Part shown: positions 33,490 to 41,818 of the stretch, piece by piece
Layout of the letters: each line of letters begins with the position of its first letter
How positions within the stretch are numbered: position 1 is the stretch's first letter
Assembly: GCA_017744285.1 (NCBI GenBank)
Contig: JAGIBP010000012.1
Location: forward strand, 1 to 64,000
Direction: 5' to 3'
Length of the DNA stretch: 64,000 bases
Origin: Variovorax sp.
GTDB taxonomy: Bacteria > Pseudomonadota > Gammaproteobacteria > Burkholderiales > Burkholderiaceae_C
Notes under the pieces: generated by a model
Databases searched by the model: none
Seen by the model: the letters and a program-made list of their open reading frames with translations, nothing else
What the model was told of the DNA's origin: nothing
Translations under genes and position numbers: made by a program

Positions 33490-34563
33490 ATGAACCGGCC
33501 CCTTGTGCGCGTGACCGACCGTCACGCCTTCGACACCCTCATCGACGCGCGCTCGCCCGCCGAGTTCGCGCTGGACCACATTCCCGGCGCCATCAACTGC
33601 CCCGTGCTCGACGACGAGGAGCGGCGCATCGTCGGCACGCTGTACAAGCAGACGGGCGCCTTCGAGGCACGCCGTGTCGGCGGCGCGATGGTGGCGGCGA
33701 ACCTAGCGCGGCATCTGCGCGAGCGCTTCGCCGACCGGCCTGCCAGCTGGAAGCCGCTCGTGTACTGCTGGCGCGGCGGCCTGCGCAGCGGCTCGATGGT
33801 GACCTGGCTGCGCCTGGTCGGCTGGGACGCGCAGCAACTGGCTGGCGGCTACAAGGGCTATCGCCGCCACGTGATCGACCAGATCGAAGCGCTCTGCCCT
33901 CGCCTGCCGCTGCGCGTCATCTGCGGCGCCACCGGCAGCGCCAAGACCCGCGTGCTGCAGGCCCTGGCCGCGCGGGGCGCGCAGGTGCTCGACCTGGAGG
34001 CATTTGCGCAGCACAAGGGCTCGCTGCTCGGCGCCCTGCCCGGCATGGCACAGCCGTCGCAGAAGCACTTCGAGACGCGCATCGCGCAGGTTCTCGACGA
34101 GGTGGACCTCGGCCGGCCCCTCTACGTCGAAGGCGAGAGCCCGCGCATCGGCCGCATCGCCCTGCCGCTACCGCTGGTGGCGCGCATGCGCGCGAGCCCG
34201 TGCATCGAGATCGCCGCCACGCCCGAAGCGCGGCTGGCCTATCTGCTGCGCGACTACGCCTACCTGGGCGACGACCGCGAGGCGCTCGCCACGCAGCTCG
34301 GCCTGCTCAAGGAACTGCAGGGCAAGGAAACGGTGCAGCGCTGGCAGGCGTGGGCACGCGCGGGGGAGTTGTCCCCGCTCTTCGCCGAGCTGATGGCGCT
34401 GCACTACGACCCGCACTACGGGCGCTCGCAGGCCAGCCATTTCGAGGATTGGCCGCACCGCAGGCGCATCGAGACGGCCGACCTCTCGGAGCAGGGGGTC
34501 GGGCGATTGGCTGACGCCGTGCTGGCGCTCGGGCGCGAGCACCACGAATCGGAAGTTCGTTGA
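33490..34563 (+). CDS. mnmH: tRNA 2-selenouridine synthase
   Basis: A 357-residue MnmH (SelU/YbbB). It has an N-terminal rhodanese domain with the active-site Cys in LVYCWRGGLRSGS (about residue 93). A P-loop follows (VICGATGSAKTRVL, about 138-151), then the helical C-terminal part with QPSQKHFETRI and HYDPHYGRS. It converts 2-thiouridine at the wobble base of Lys, Glu and Gln tRNAs to 2-selenouridine using selenophosphate from SelD, through a geranylated intermediate in known enzymes. A weak ribosome site precedes the ATG. The selA, selB and selC genes for selenoprotein synthesis are not in this window. Confidence 0.95.
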   Translation: MNRPLVRVTDRHAFDTLIDARSPAEFALDHIPGAINCPVLDDEERRIVGTLYKQTGAFEARRVGGAMVAANLARHLRERFADRPASWKPLVYCWRGGLRSGSMVTWLRLVGWDAQQLAGGYKGYRRHVIDQIEALCPRLPLRVICGATGSAKTRVLQALAARGAQVLDLEAFAQHKGSLLGALPGMAQPSQKHFETRIAQVLDEVDLGRPLYVEGESPRIGRIALPLPLVARMRASPCIEIAATPEARLAYLLRDYAYLGDDREALATQLGLLKELQGKETVQRWQAWARAGELSPLFAELMALHYDPHYGRSQASHFEDWPHRRRIETADLSEQGVGRLADAVLALGREHHESEVR

Positions 34564-34619
34564 CTCACGACACTCATGGCCGCGGCGCGGTCCGCAATCC
34601 GGCGGCCGTCCCGCGCGCT

Positions 34620-35636
34620 TTACTCCGGCACGATGCCCGAGCTGCGGATGTGCGCTGTCCATTTCGCCAGCTCGGCTTCCATGAATTGGCGCAACTCCTC
34701 TGAAGATCCGGCGTGTGCATCGATACCCGCTTGCACCAGCTTCTGCTTCACACCCGGCTGCCGTGCTGCCGCCACTACTTCGACCTGCAATCGTTGCGCA
34801 ATCGGCGCCGGTGTGCCGGCAGGCACCATCAGTGCATTCCATCCGAAGAGTTCATAGCCCGGCATCCCCGCCTCGCCCATCGTTGGCAGCTGCGGCACGA
34901 TGTCCGAACGCTGCCCGGTGGTGACCGCCAGCGCACGCACGCGCCCCGACACCATCAACGGCAGGCCAGGCCCCGGGTCGATCGCCATGCAGTGCGCCTC
35001 GCCGGCCACGACGGCCGTCAGCGCCAGCGGGTTGCTCTTGTACGGGACCAGCAGCACATCGGCGTTCGCGAGCTTGCGAAACAGCTCGGCCGTCACTTGC
35101 GCCGAGCCTGTGCCATACGCGAACACCAGCTTGCCGGGGTTGCTCCTGGCATGGGCAACCAATTCCTGCACGGTCTGCGCGGGGAGCGACGGGTGTGTGA
35201 CGAGGATGAGCGGAAAGGAGCCCAGCAGGCTCACCGGATCGAAGCTCCTGACCGGGTCGTATGGCAGCTTCTTGAACATGCCCGGGTTGGAGGCATGCGT
35301 CGATTGGCTGGCGAGAAAGAGTGTGTAGCCATCCGCCGGTGAGCGCGCCGCGAGGTCGGCGCCGATCGCGCCACTGGCGCCCGCCCGGTTGTCGATGACG
35401 ATCGGCTGCCCCAGGGCCGGGGCCATTGCGTTCCCGTAGACACGCGCCACGATGTCGGCGCCGCTGCCGGCACCGAAGGGCACGATCCATTTGATCGCTC
35501 GGTCGGGCCATGTCGGCTGCGCGAACAGGCCACGCCCGACGCCTGCTGAGACGATCGCAGCCGCCCCCTGGACCCAACTGCGCCGCGACATCGCCCGCAC
35601 GCGTGAACTTTGAACCGGCTCGGCTTTCCATTGCAT
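34620..35636 (-). CDS. Bug/TctC-type periplasmic binding protein 1
   Basis: A 338-residue protein with a long, twin-Arg-containing signal (MSRRSWVQGAAAIVSAGVGR, TAT-like). The TctC domain follows: WPDRAIKWIVPFGAGSGADI, QPIVIDNRAGASGAIGADLA, DGYTLFLASQSTH, VPYKSNP, YELFGWNALMVPAGTP. Bug proteins bind carboxylates or nicotinate-like molecules for TctAB transporters or sensing. AGGAG lies 8 bases before the ATG at 35636. It is divergent from binding protein 2 across an intergenic region holding a shared promoter-operator, and is closest in motif detail to binding protein 6 (VPYKSNP, PGPGLPLM versus PGPSLPLI). Confidence 0.88.
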   Translation of the reverse strand: MQWKAEPVQSSRVRAMSRRSWVQGAAAIVSAGVGRGLFAQPTWPDRAIKWIVPFGAGSGADIVARVYGNAMAPALGQPIVIDNRAGASGAIGADLAARSPADGYTLFLASQSTHASNPGMFKKLPYDPVRSFDPVSLLGSFPLILVTHPSLPAQTVQELVAHARSNPGKLVFAYGTGSAQVTAELFRKLANADVLLVPYKSNPLALTAVVAGEAHCMAIDPGPGLPLMVSGRVRALAVTTGQRSDIVPQLPTMGEAGMPGYELFGWNALMVPAGTPAPIAQRLQVEVVAAARQPGVKQKLVQAGIDAHAGSSEELRQFMEAELAKWTAHIRSSGIVPE

Positions 35637-35677
35637 TGAATGACTCCTCTCTGGGTCGATCGGTGGTGGTTTCCGCC

Positions 35678-35707
35678 TTGACGAGCGCGGGAACCCGAGC
35701 GTAGCAT
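35678..35707 (+). promoter_or_regulatory. Candidate sigma-70 promoter before binding protein 2
   Basis: TTGACG (35678) and TAGCAT (35702) are separated by 18 bases. The same arrangement, TTGACA-N18-TACCAT, occurs before the second operon of this island (39953-39982), each followed by an operator about 20 bases downstream. Confidence 0.5.
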
Positions 35708-35726
35708 TCCTTTATACAGAAGTTAT

Positions 35727-35741
35727 TTCCGCCAAACGGAA
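35727..35741. promoter_or_regulatory. Candidate IclR operator A (TTCCG-N5-CGGAA)
   Basis: An inverted repeat TTCCG-CCAAA-CGGAA lies in the divergent gap between binding proteins 1 and 2, about 20 bases after the predicted -10. It is repeated at 40003-40017 next to the IclR gene with similar flanks. Confidence 0.6.
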
Positions 35742-35770
35742 TTACGCAACCAGAGACGCCAGAGACAAAT

Positions 35771-36751
35771 ATGCAAAGACGGACTGTCGCGACCCTGCTG
35801 GCCGCCCTGCCCTTGTCGGGGTGGGCGCAAAGCTCTTCCGCCACGTCGGGCAGCTTCCCGACCCGACCGGTCAAGCTGATCAACCCCTTCGCGCCAGGAT
35901 CTCCGGTGGACGTGGTCGCACGCCCGCTGGCGCAAAAGCTCCAGGAGGCCTGGGGCCAAGGCGTGGTGATCGACAACAGGGCGGGGGCCGGCGGCGCCCT
36001 GGGCGCCGAACTCGTGGCGCACGCGCCGCCAGACGGCTACACGCTGTTGGTCACCTCGGCTTCCACGCACGTGATCGCACCGGTGCTGCGGGCGTCGCTG
36101 CCGTACGACGCCATCAAGGACTTCGCGCCCATCGCGCTGGTCGCGCACGGACCCACGGCCATCGTGGTCCACCCTTCGGTGCCGGCGCGCACGCTGGCCG
36201 AATTCGTGCAATACGCACGCGCCAATCCCGGCAAGATCGCCTATGCCTCGTCCGGTCCCGGCACCATCCTCCACTTGAACGGCGAACTGTTCGCCGCGCG
36301 CAACAACCTTCAGTTGCTGCATGTGCCCTACAAAGGCGCCGTGCCGGCGTCCACGGACCTGCTGGCAGGCCAGGTCCAGGCCATGTTCGACTCCATCGCC
36401 AATGCGGCACCACAGGTCAAGGCCGGCAAGCTGCGTGCCCTGGCCGTCTTGACGCCCGCGCGGTCACCGCTGATGCCCGAGGTGCCGACCGCCGCGGAAC
36501 AAGGTTTCGATGGCCTGGAATTCCCGGCCTGGATCGGACTCTTCGCGCCGGCCCGCACGCCGCCCGCAGTGCTGACACAGATCACGAAGACGGTGCGCGA
36601 GGTGACTGCTCAGCCCGATCTGCGAGAACGCTACGTACAGGCCGGCCTGTTGCCGTCGGACGTGAGCGGTTCCGACTTCGGCCGTCTCGTGGCCGCCAAC
36701 CAGAAGACCGTCGCCGATCTGGTGCGCACGGCAAGGATCGAAGTGCAATGA
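35771..36751 (+). CDS. Bug/TctC-type periplasmic binding protein 2
   Basis: A 326-residue protein with a short signal (TVATLLAALPLSGWAQ, about 4-19) and a TctC domain: FPTRPVKLINPFAPGSPVDVVAR, VVIDNRAGAGGALGAELVA, PDGYTLL, HVPYKGAVPAST, FPAWIGLFAPARTPP. It is the first gene after promoter A; it overlaps binding protein 3 by four bases (ATGA), so the pair is cotranslated. Two different binding proteins side by side suggest two ligands or a change of ligand by duplication. No TctA or TctB gene is near. Confidence 0.88.
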   Translation: MQRRTVATLLAALPLSGWAQSSSATSGSFPTRPVKLINPFAPGSPVDVVARPLAQKLQEAWGQGVVIDNRAGAGGALGAELVAHAPPDGYTLLVTSASTHVIAPVLRASLPYDAIKDFAPIALVAHGPTAIVVHPSVPARTLAEFVQYARANPGKIAYASSGPGTILHLNGELFAARNNLQLLHVPYKGAVPASTDLLAGQVQAMFDSIANAAPQVKAGKLRALAVLTPARSPLMPEVPTAAEQGFDGLEFPAWIGLFAPARTPPAVLTQITKTVREVTAQPDLRERYVQAGLLPSDVSGSDFGRLVAANQKTVADLVRTARIEVQ

Positions 36752-37761
36752 AAGGCCTGGACATGCATCGCCCCCCCGAGCGCCACACCCGCCGCCAGGT
36801 CGTGGCGGCCGCCCTGTCGCTGCCGCTCGCTGCGCTTGCGCCTCGCGCATGGGCGCAGGACACGTGGCCTTCGCGACCTGTCAAGCTGGTCGTTCCCTTC
36901 CCGCCGGGCGGCGGCACTGACGTTCTCGCGCGGCTGCTCGCCGAGCGCCTGCGGCCTCTGCTCGGACAACCCGTGGTCATCGACAACCGGCCCGGTGCGA
37001 CCGGCAATATCGGAAACGAGGTCGTGGCGAAGTCACCGCCCGATGGCTACACCCTCCTCATGCAGGGGACCATCATCGGCATGTTCCCGCACATCTTCCA
37101 GAAGCTGGGCTACGACCCGCTCAAGGACCTGACAGCGGTGGGCATGGTGGCCGAGTCGCCGTACGTCATCGTGGCCAACCTCGATAGCGCCTACAAGACC
37201 TTGCCGGACATCGTGAGCGCGGCCAAGGCCAACCCGTCGAAGCCGCTGCCGTACGCCACCGCCGGCGTCGGCTCGCCCTCGCATCTGGCGATGGAGCAGT
37301 TGGCGAACCTGGCCGGCATCCGGCTGGAGCACATCACCTATCGGGGCACGGCGCCGGCGCTGAACGACCTGCTCGCGGGCACGACGCAGTTCGGGTCGTA
37401 CTCGCTGAGCAGCCTTCTGGGACTCATCCAGAGCAACAAGGTTCGCGTGATCGCCGTCATGACCGCGAAGCGCTCGCCGCTGCTGCCGGAGACGCCCGGC
37501 ATGGCCGAACTCGGCTTTCCCGATGTCGATTCGAGCATCCGGTTCGGGCTGTTCACCGCGGCCGGGACGCCGCCCGACCTCATCGCCAAGCTGGCCGCCT
37601 TCAACGCCAGGGCCACCGCCGATCCCGCCCTCCGCGACGCGTTCGTCAAGGCCGGGTATGGCGTCGTGACCAGCACGCCAAAAGAGATGCAGGCGATGGT
37701 GCAGCAGGAGTACAAGGTCTGGGGGCCGATCGTGCAGCGCCTCGGCCTGAAGCCGGAATGA
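36748..37761 (+). CDS. Bug/TctC-type periplasmic binding protein 3
   Basis: A 337-residue protein with a twin-arginine-like signal (HTRRQVVAAALSLPLAALAP, cleavage at AWAQ about residue 30) and a TctC domain: WPSRPVKLVVPFPPGGGTDV, QPVVIDNRPGATGNIGNEVV, PDGYTLLMQGTI, ITYRGTAPALNDLLAGTTQ. Its ATG overlaps the preceding stop (ATGA) and its own stop overlaps the start of the PrpD-like gene in the same way. It therefore belongs to one translationally coupled unit with binding protein 2 and PrpD 1. Confidence 0.88.
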   Translation: MKGLDMHRPPERHTRRQVVAAALSLPLAALAPRAWAQDTWPSRPVKLVVPFPPGGGTDVLARLLAERLRPLLGQPVVIDNRPGATGNIGNEVVAKSPPDGYTLLMQGTIIGMFPHIFQKLGYDPLKDLTAVGMVAESPYVIVANLDSAYKTLPDIVSAAKANPSKPLPYATAGVGSPSHLAMEQLANLAGIRLEHITYRGTAPALNDLLAGTTQFGSYSLSSLLGLIQSNKVRVIAVMTAKRSPLLPETPGMAELGFPDVDSSIRFGLFTAAGTPPDLIAKLAAFNARATADPALRDAFVKAGYGVVTSTPKEMQAMVQQEYKVWGPIVQRLGLKPE

Positions 37762-39110
37762 CGGCCCCGCGCACCGGCCTCGCCGGCCTGCTGGCGCAGC
37801 GTTGCGCCACTGATTGGTCGACGCACTTCGCAGCGCAAGATCAAGATCGGATGCGCGGCGTCGTGCGGGCGGCGTTCGTCGATACCACGGCCTGCATGCT
37901 CGCCGGCCGCGACGAGCCGGTCACCACGCAGGTGGCCCAGTGGGCGGGCCTGCGATCCGATGGCGATGCCATGCCGCTGCCGGCACGCGCCGACGAGTCT
38001 GCGCTGGCGCCCGCCCTGGCCGCGCTGGTCAATGCCACGGCAGGCCATGCGCTCGACTATGACGACGTCGGCCTGGCAGGACATCCGAGCGTGGTGCTCG
38101 TGCCGGCGCTGCTCGCGGTGCATGAAGCCGATGGCGTGCGCGGCTTCGCGCTGGTGCAGGCCTATGCCAAGGGCTACGCGGTCTGGGCCGAATTGCAGTC
38201 GCGCATGACGGTGCACCTGCATGGGCGCGGCTGGCACCCGACAGCGGTCTTCGGCACGGTGGCCGCCGCGGCCGCCGTGGCCTCGGCGCGAGGCCTGCCC
38301 GCGTCGCAGGTGGCGCATGCCATCGGCATCGCCGCCAGTTCTGCGTCCGGCTTGATCGCCAATTTCGGCTCCATGACCAAGGCGCTGCAGGTCGGCCGCG
38401 CGGCGCGCGCCGGCCTCGAGGCGGCGGAGCTCGCCGCCTGCGGCGTGGACGCCTCATTCGATGCGCTCGACGGCCCCACGGGGCTGCTCGCCGCGCTGGC
38501 AGGGCCGGGCAACGCCAGGCTCGAGGCGGACGTCGAAGAAGGCTTCGAGTCCACGCTGCTGCGCATCCGGCCCGGCATCAAGAAATACCCGGTGTGCTAT
38601 GCGGCGCATCGGGTGGCCGACGGCGTCCTCGACCTCAAGGCGGAGCACAAGCTGATGCCGTCCGACGTGACGGCAGTCGACGCGACCATCAGCGCCACCA
38701 CGGCCGGGGTCCTGCGCCACCATGCGCCGGCCACCCTGTCCGAGGCGCGTTTCAGCCTGGAGTACGTCGTGGCGACGGCACTGGTGCATGGTGCGCTGGG
38801 CCTGCGCGAAGTCGATGAACGGAGCCTGGCCGATCCGGCGGTGCGCGCGCTCATGCCCTTGATTCGCACGCATATCACCGACACACGGTGCCCGCTGGAG
38901 CCCTCGTTCGCCTACGAGGACCGGGTCACGATCACCACCCGTGACGGCACCATACGGGACAGCGGGCCGATTCGCTTCGCGCGCGGACATGCGCAGTTGC
39001 CCTTGGACGAAGCGCAACTGCGCGACAAGCTGTGGGCCTGCGTGCGCGCGGACGAGGAAGCGCTCGCCATGGCCGCGCTCGACCGAATCGACGCCGCGCT
39101 GGCCGCCTGA
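37758..39110 (+). CDS. MmgE/PrpD family protein 1
   Basis: A 450-residue member of the MmgE/PrpD family, whose enzymes include 2-methylcitrate dehydratase, cis-aconitate decarboxylase and iminodisuccinate epimerase. Family features seen are AFVDTTACMLAGRDEP, NATAGHALDYDDVGLAGHPS (about 93-112), MTVHLHGRGWHPTAVFGTVAAAAAVA (about 152-177) and KKYPVCYAAHRVADGVLDL. It begins ATGA over the end of binding protein 3 and ends 6 bases before the convergent IclR gene. This type commonly acts on polycarboxylates or their imino/enol forms. The exact reaction cannot be inferred. Confidence 0.85.
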   Translation: MTAPRTGLAGLLAQRCATDWSTHFAAQDQDRMRGVVRAAFVDTTACMLAGRDEPVTTQVAQWAGLRSDGDAMPLPARADESALAPALAALVNATAGHALDYDDVGLAGHPSVVLVPALLAVHEADGVRGFALVQAYAKGYAVWAELQSRMTVHLHGRGWHPTAVFGTVAAAAAVASARGLPASQVAHAIGIAASSASGLIANFGSMTKALQVGRAARAGLEAAELAACGVDASFDALDGPTGLLAALAGPGNARLEADVEEGFESTLLRIRPGIKKYPVCYAAHRVADGVLDLKAEHKLMPSDVTAVDATISATTAGVLRHHAPATLSEARFSLEYVVATALVHGALGLREVDERSLADPAVRALMPLIRTHITDTRCPLEPSFAYEDRVTITTRDGTIRDSGPIRFARGHAQLPLDEAQLRDKLWACVRADEEALAMAALDRIDAALAA

Positions 39111-39116
39111 CCGGGG

Positions 39117-39926
39117 TCAGGCCGTCTTCGCCTGCCGCACCGGGCCGCGCCATCCCAGGCTGGCGCTGAAGAGATTGGCCTGGGTCATCAAGGTGCGGGC
39201 GAGTTGAACTTCCATGGACGCCTTGTAGCGGCTGTCCGGAAGCGTGATGCACAGCGCAGCGACCACGCCGTTGCTGTTGAAGACAGGCGCCGAGAACCCC
39301 TCGGCGCCCTTGATCTTCTGGCCTTTTGTATGGGCATAGCCCTGCTCGCGAATCCGGGCGAGTTCGCGCCGGACACTCTGCGGCTTGACCACCTTGGCGG
39401 GATCGACGGGCGAAGGCCCTTCGGCTTGCAGGACTTCGTCGATCGTCTCTTCCGGCAGGAAAGCCAGGATGCCCTGCCCCGTCGCGCCCCACACCAGGGA
39501 ACTCGGCACGTACAGCGCGGCTTCATAGCGCAGCGGATGGCTGCCGTGGATCGCCCGCACCACCATCGCGTGGCGCGTGCGCGGCACGTACAGCGAGAGC
39601 ATGCAGGTCTCGTCGCATGCGTCCACCACGGCCTGCATGAACCCATGCGCCAGGTTCGGCACGTCCGCGCGCGAGGCCAGCAGCCCGCCGACGCGATGGA
39701 ACTCGAGGCCCGCGCGGTAGGTGCGGCTGTCGGTGCCGCGATCGACGAAACCTTCGTCCAGCAGCAGATGCAGCAGGCGGTGCGTGCTGCTCGGCGGCAG
39801 GTTCATGCGCGCTGCGATCTCGCTCAGGCTCGATTCGCCCTCCGTCTCCGCGAGCACTTTCAAGAGAGCCGTGATCCGCCCGACGATGCCCGAGCCGCTG
39901 GCATCGCCAGTGCTGTCCTTTGCCAT
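39117..39926 (-). CDS. IclR family transcriptional regulator of the island
   Basis: A 269-residue regulator: N-terminal winged helix (GRITALLKVLAETEGESSLS, EIAARMNLPPSSTHRLLHLL) and C-terminal IclR effector domain (about 90-260) with GATGQGILAFLP, GYAHTKGQKIKGAEGFSAPVF and ALCITLP. ATG 39926 has GGAGAACATCGA upstream; an in-frame upstream ATG is not supported. It is divergent from the dehydrogenase-like operon and convergent with PrpD 1. The gap upstream holds operator B, matched by operator A before binding protein 2, so it probably controls the whole island. IclR proteins bind as dimers to palindromes and sense small carboxylates or aromatics. Confidence 0.88.
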   Translation of the reverse strand: MAKDSTGDASGSGIVGRITALLKVLAETEGESSLSEIAARMNLPPSSTHRLLHLLLDEGFVDRGTDSRTYRAGLEFHRVGGLLASRADVPNLAHGFMQAVVDACDETCMLSLYVPRTRHAMVVRAIHGSHPLRYEAALYVPSSLVWGATGQGILAFLPEETIDEVLQAEGPSPVDPAKVVKPQSVRRELARIREQGYAHTKGQKIKGAEGFSAPVFNSNGVVAALCITLPDSRYKASMEVQLARTLMTQANLFSASLGWRGPVRQAKTA

Positions 39927-39952
39927 TCGATGTTCTCCAGATTGCATACGCG

Positions 39953-39982
39953 TTGACAACCCGATTGTTGCCCAGGTACCAT
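39953..39982 (+). promoter_or_regulatory. Candidate sigma-70 promoter before the second operon
   Basis: TTGACA (39953) and TACCAT (39977) are separated by 18 bases; it is the counterpart of the promoter at 35678-35707. Confidence 0.5.
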
Positions 39983-40002
39983 TTCCTCAACATAGAAATA
40001 TA

Positions 40003-40017
40003 TTCCGTTGGACGGAA
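40003..40017. promoter_or_regulatory. Candidate IclR operator B (TTCCG-N5-CGGAA)
   Basis: TTCCG-TTGGA-CGGAA, extended to ATTCCGT-TGG-ACGGAAT, lies between the IclR gene and the divergent dehydrogenase-like operon. With operator A it shares flanks such as AGAA upstream and TTA...CAAC downstream at the same spacing. Confidence 0.65.
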
Positions 40018-40039
40018 TTATCAACAAGCGAGACACGAG

Positions 40040-40981
40040 ATGCAACCGCACGGAGACACCCTCGGATTCGTCGGGCTCGGCCACATGGGCGCAGCCATCG
40101 CGCAGCGGCTGGTGGCATCCGGCCATGCGCTCGTCGTGCATGACCTCGATGCAAGCGCTGTCGAACAGCTGGTCTCTGCCGGCGCGAAGCCTGCCGCGGA
40201 TGCGCGCGATGTGGCGCAGCGGTGCGCCACCGTGTTCATGTGCCTGCCCTCCCCCGACGCCAGCCACGCGGTCTGCCGCCAGATGCTCGGCGGCAGCGCC
40301 TTGCGCGTCGTGGTCGAGACATCCACCGTCGGCCCCGAGGCGATCCGCAGGCTCGCGGCCGAACTGGCGGCAGGCGATGTGGCGCTGCTCGATGCCCCCG
40401 TCAGCGGCGGACCCCGCGGGGCGCAAGCCGGCACGCTCTCGGTGATGTACGCCGGCGCGCCCGCTACCGTGCGTGCGGCACTCGCTCCCTTGCAGGCCGT
40501 GGCCGGCAAGCTCTTTCACGTCGGCGACGTGCCGGGCCTCGCGCAGGTGTGCAAGCTGGTCAACAACGCCATCTCGGCGGCGGGAATGATCGCGGCCTGC
40601 GAGGGCGCCGTCCTCGGGGTCAAGGCCGGGCTCGATGCACAGACGCTGCTCGACGCGATCAACGCCGGCTCGGGCCGCAACGCCGCCACGATGGACAAGT
40701 TCCCGCGCTCGATCCTGACCGGCAGCTTCGACTACGGCGGCCCGATGGGCCTGATGCTGAAGGACCTGTCGCTCTACATCGAGCAGGCATCCGCCGCAGG
40801 CGTACACAACACGATGGCACCGGCCACGCTGGCGGCATGGACCGAAGCGGTCCGCCGCAGCGGACCCGACGCCGACTACAGCGAAGTCATCCGCCACATG
40901 GAGGCCGATGCCGGCGCACAGGTCCGTGCGCGCGCCCCGCGGCAGGGCTCCGCATCCGATTCGAGAGGAAGCATCCCATGA
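40040..40981 (+). CDS. 3-hydroxyisobutyrate dehydrogenase-like enzyme 1
   Basis: A 313-residue beta-hydroxyacid dehydrogenase: NAD(P) loop [16 protein letters not shown] (about 9-24), substrate-side [18 protein letters not shown] (about 116-133) and catalytic-lysine region [14 protein letters not shown] (about 171-184). The family oxidises 3-hydroxy acids or reduces semialdehydes. The last 30 residues, past [12 protein letters not shown], look like a non-conserved tail. It is the first gene of the second operon, directly after operator B, and its stop overlaps the SDR gene start (ATGA). A second copy lies at 44875, with the same SFDYGGP and LYIE segments, so the two may act on related hydroxy acids. 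Confidence 0.85.
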   Translation: MQPHGDTLGFVGLGHMGAAIAQRLVASGHALVVHDLDASAVEQLVSAGAKPAADARDVAQRCATVFMCLPSPDASHAVCRQMLGGSALRVVVETSTVGPEAIRRLAAELAAGDVALLDAPVSGGPRGAQAGTLSVMYAGAPATVRAALAPLQAVAGKLFHVGDVPGLAQVCKLVNNAISAAGMIAACEGAVLGVKAGLDAQTLLDAINAGSGRNAATMDKFPRSILTGSFDYGGPMGLMLKDLSLYIEQASAAGVHNTMAPATLAAWTEAVRRSGPDADYSEVIRHMEADAGAQVRARAPRQGSASDSRGSIP

Positions 40982-41781
40982 ACCATGGAATCGAAGGCAA
41001 GGTTTGCCTCATCACCGGCGCCGCGCGCGGCATCGGCTCCGCGACGGCGCGCCTGTTCGCCGAGGCTGGCGCCGCCGTCGCGCTGTTCGACCGTGACGAG
41101 GCCGGCGTGACGGCGCTCGCCGGCCAGTTGAGGCAGCAAGGCACGCGCGCCTTCGGTGCCGCGCTGGATGTTCGCGACCTCGATGCCTACACGCAGGCCG
41201 TGGCCCGCGCAGAGCAAGCGTTCGACGGCGTCGACTTCATCGTCAACGTCGCCGGCGGCGGCTCGCGGCAGACGCTCGCGACCATGACATCGGAGGACTG
41301 GCACGCCATCGTCGACCTGAATCTCACGGGCCCCTTCAATTCGATCAAGGCCGGGGCGCCCGCGCTGCGCCGCCGCGGCGGCGGGGCGATCGTGACCGTC
41401 GCTTCGCTCGCGGCCCTGACCATGTCGATGAACAACGGGCTGAGCTACACGGCGTCGAAGGCCGGGGTGCTCGGCCTCACGCGCCACGCCGCCTTCGAAC
41501 TGGGCCGCGACAACATCCGCGTGAATGCTGTCCTGCCGGGGCCGGTGCTCACGCCACAGATGAAGGCGAAGCTCTCCGCCGAGAAGCTCGCCGCCGTGCC
41601 GCGCACCTTGCCGCTGGGCCGCTGGGTGCAGCCCGAGGAGGTCGCCGCGCCCATTCTTTTCTTCTGTTCACCGATGTCATCGGCCTGCACTGGCACGCAC
41701 GTCGTCATCGACTGCGGTCTGCATGTGGGCTCGCCCAACTCGCGCGACGAATACGACCGCACCCGCGACCTCGAAGCCTGA
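40978..41781 (+). CDS. Short-chain dehydrogenase/reductase
   Basis: A 267-residue classical SDR: TGAARGIGSATA (13-24) for the dinucleotide, the NVAGG motif (replacing NNAG) near 90, catalytic Ser in VASLAAL (about 142), and YTASKAG (about 158) with catalytic Tyr and Lys. It likely oxidises a secondary alcohol or reduces a ketone with NAD(P). The ATG overlaps the dehydrogenase-like stop by four bases, so it is coupled to enzyme 1. The C-terminal SPNSRDEYDRTRDLEA tail goes beyond the core. Substrate unknown. Confidence 0.87.
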   Translation: MNHGIEGKVCLITGAARGIGSATARLFAEAGAAVALFDRDEAGVTALAGQLRQQGTRAFGAALDVRDLDAYTQAVARAEQAFDGVDFIVNVAGGGSRQTLATMTSEDWHAIVDLNLTGPFNSIKAGAPALRRRGGGAIVTVASLAALTMSMNNGLSYTASKAGVLGLTRHAAFELGRDNIRVNAVLPGPVLTPQMKAKLSAEKLAAVPRTLPLGRWVQPEEVAAPILFFCSPMSSACTGTHVVIDCGLHVGSPNSRDEYDRTRDLEA

Positions 41782-41818
41782 ATACCCCTTCCTCTTCCAT
41801 CCCGCCACCGGAGACCCC

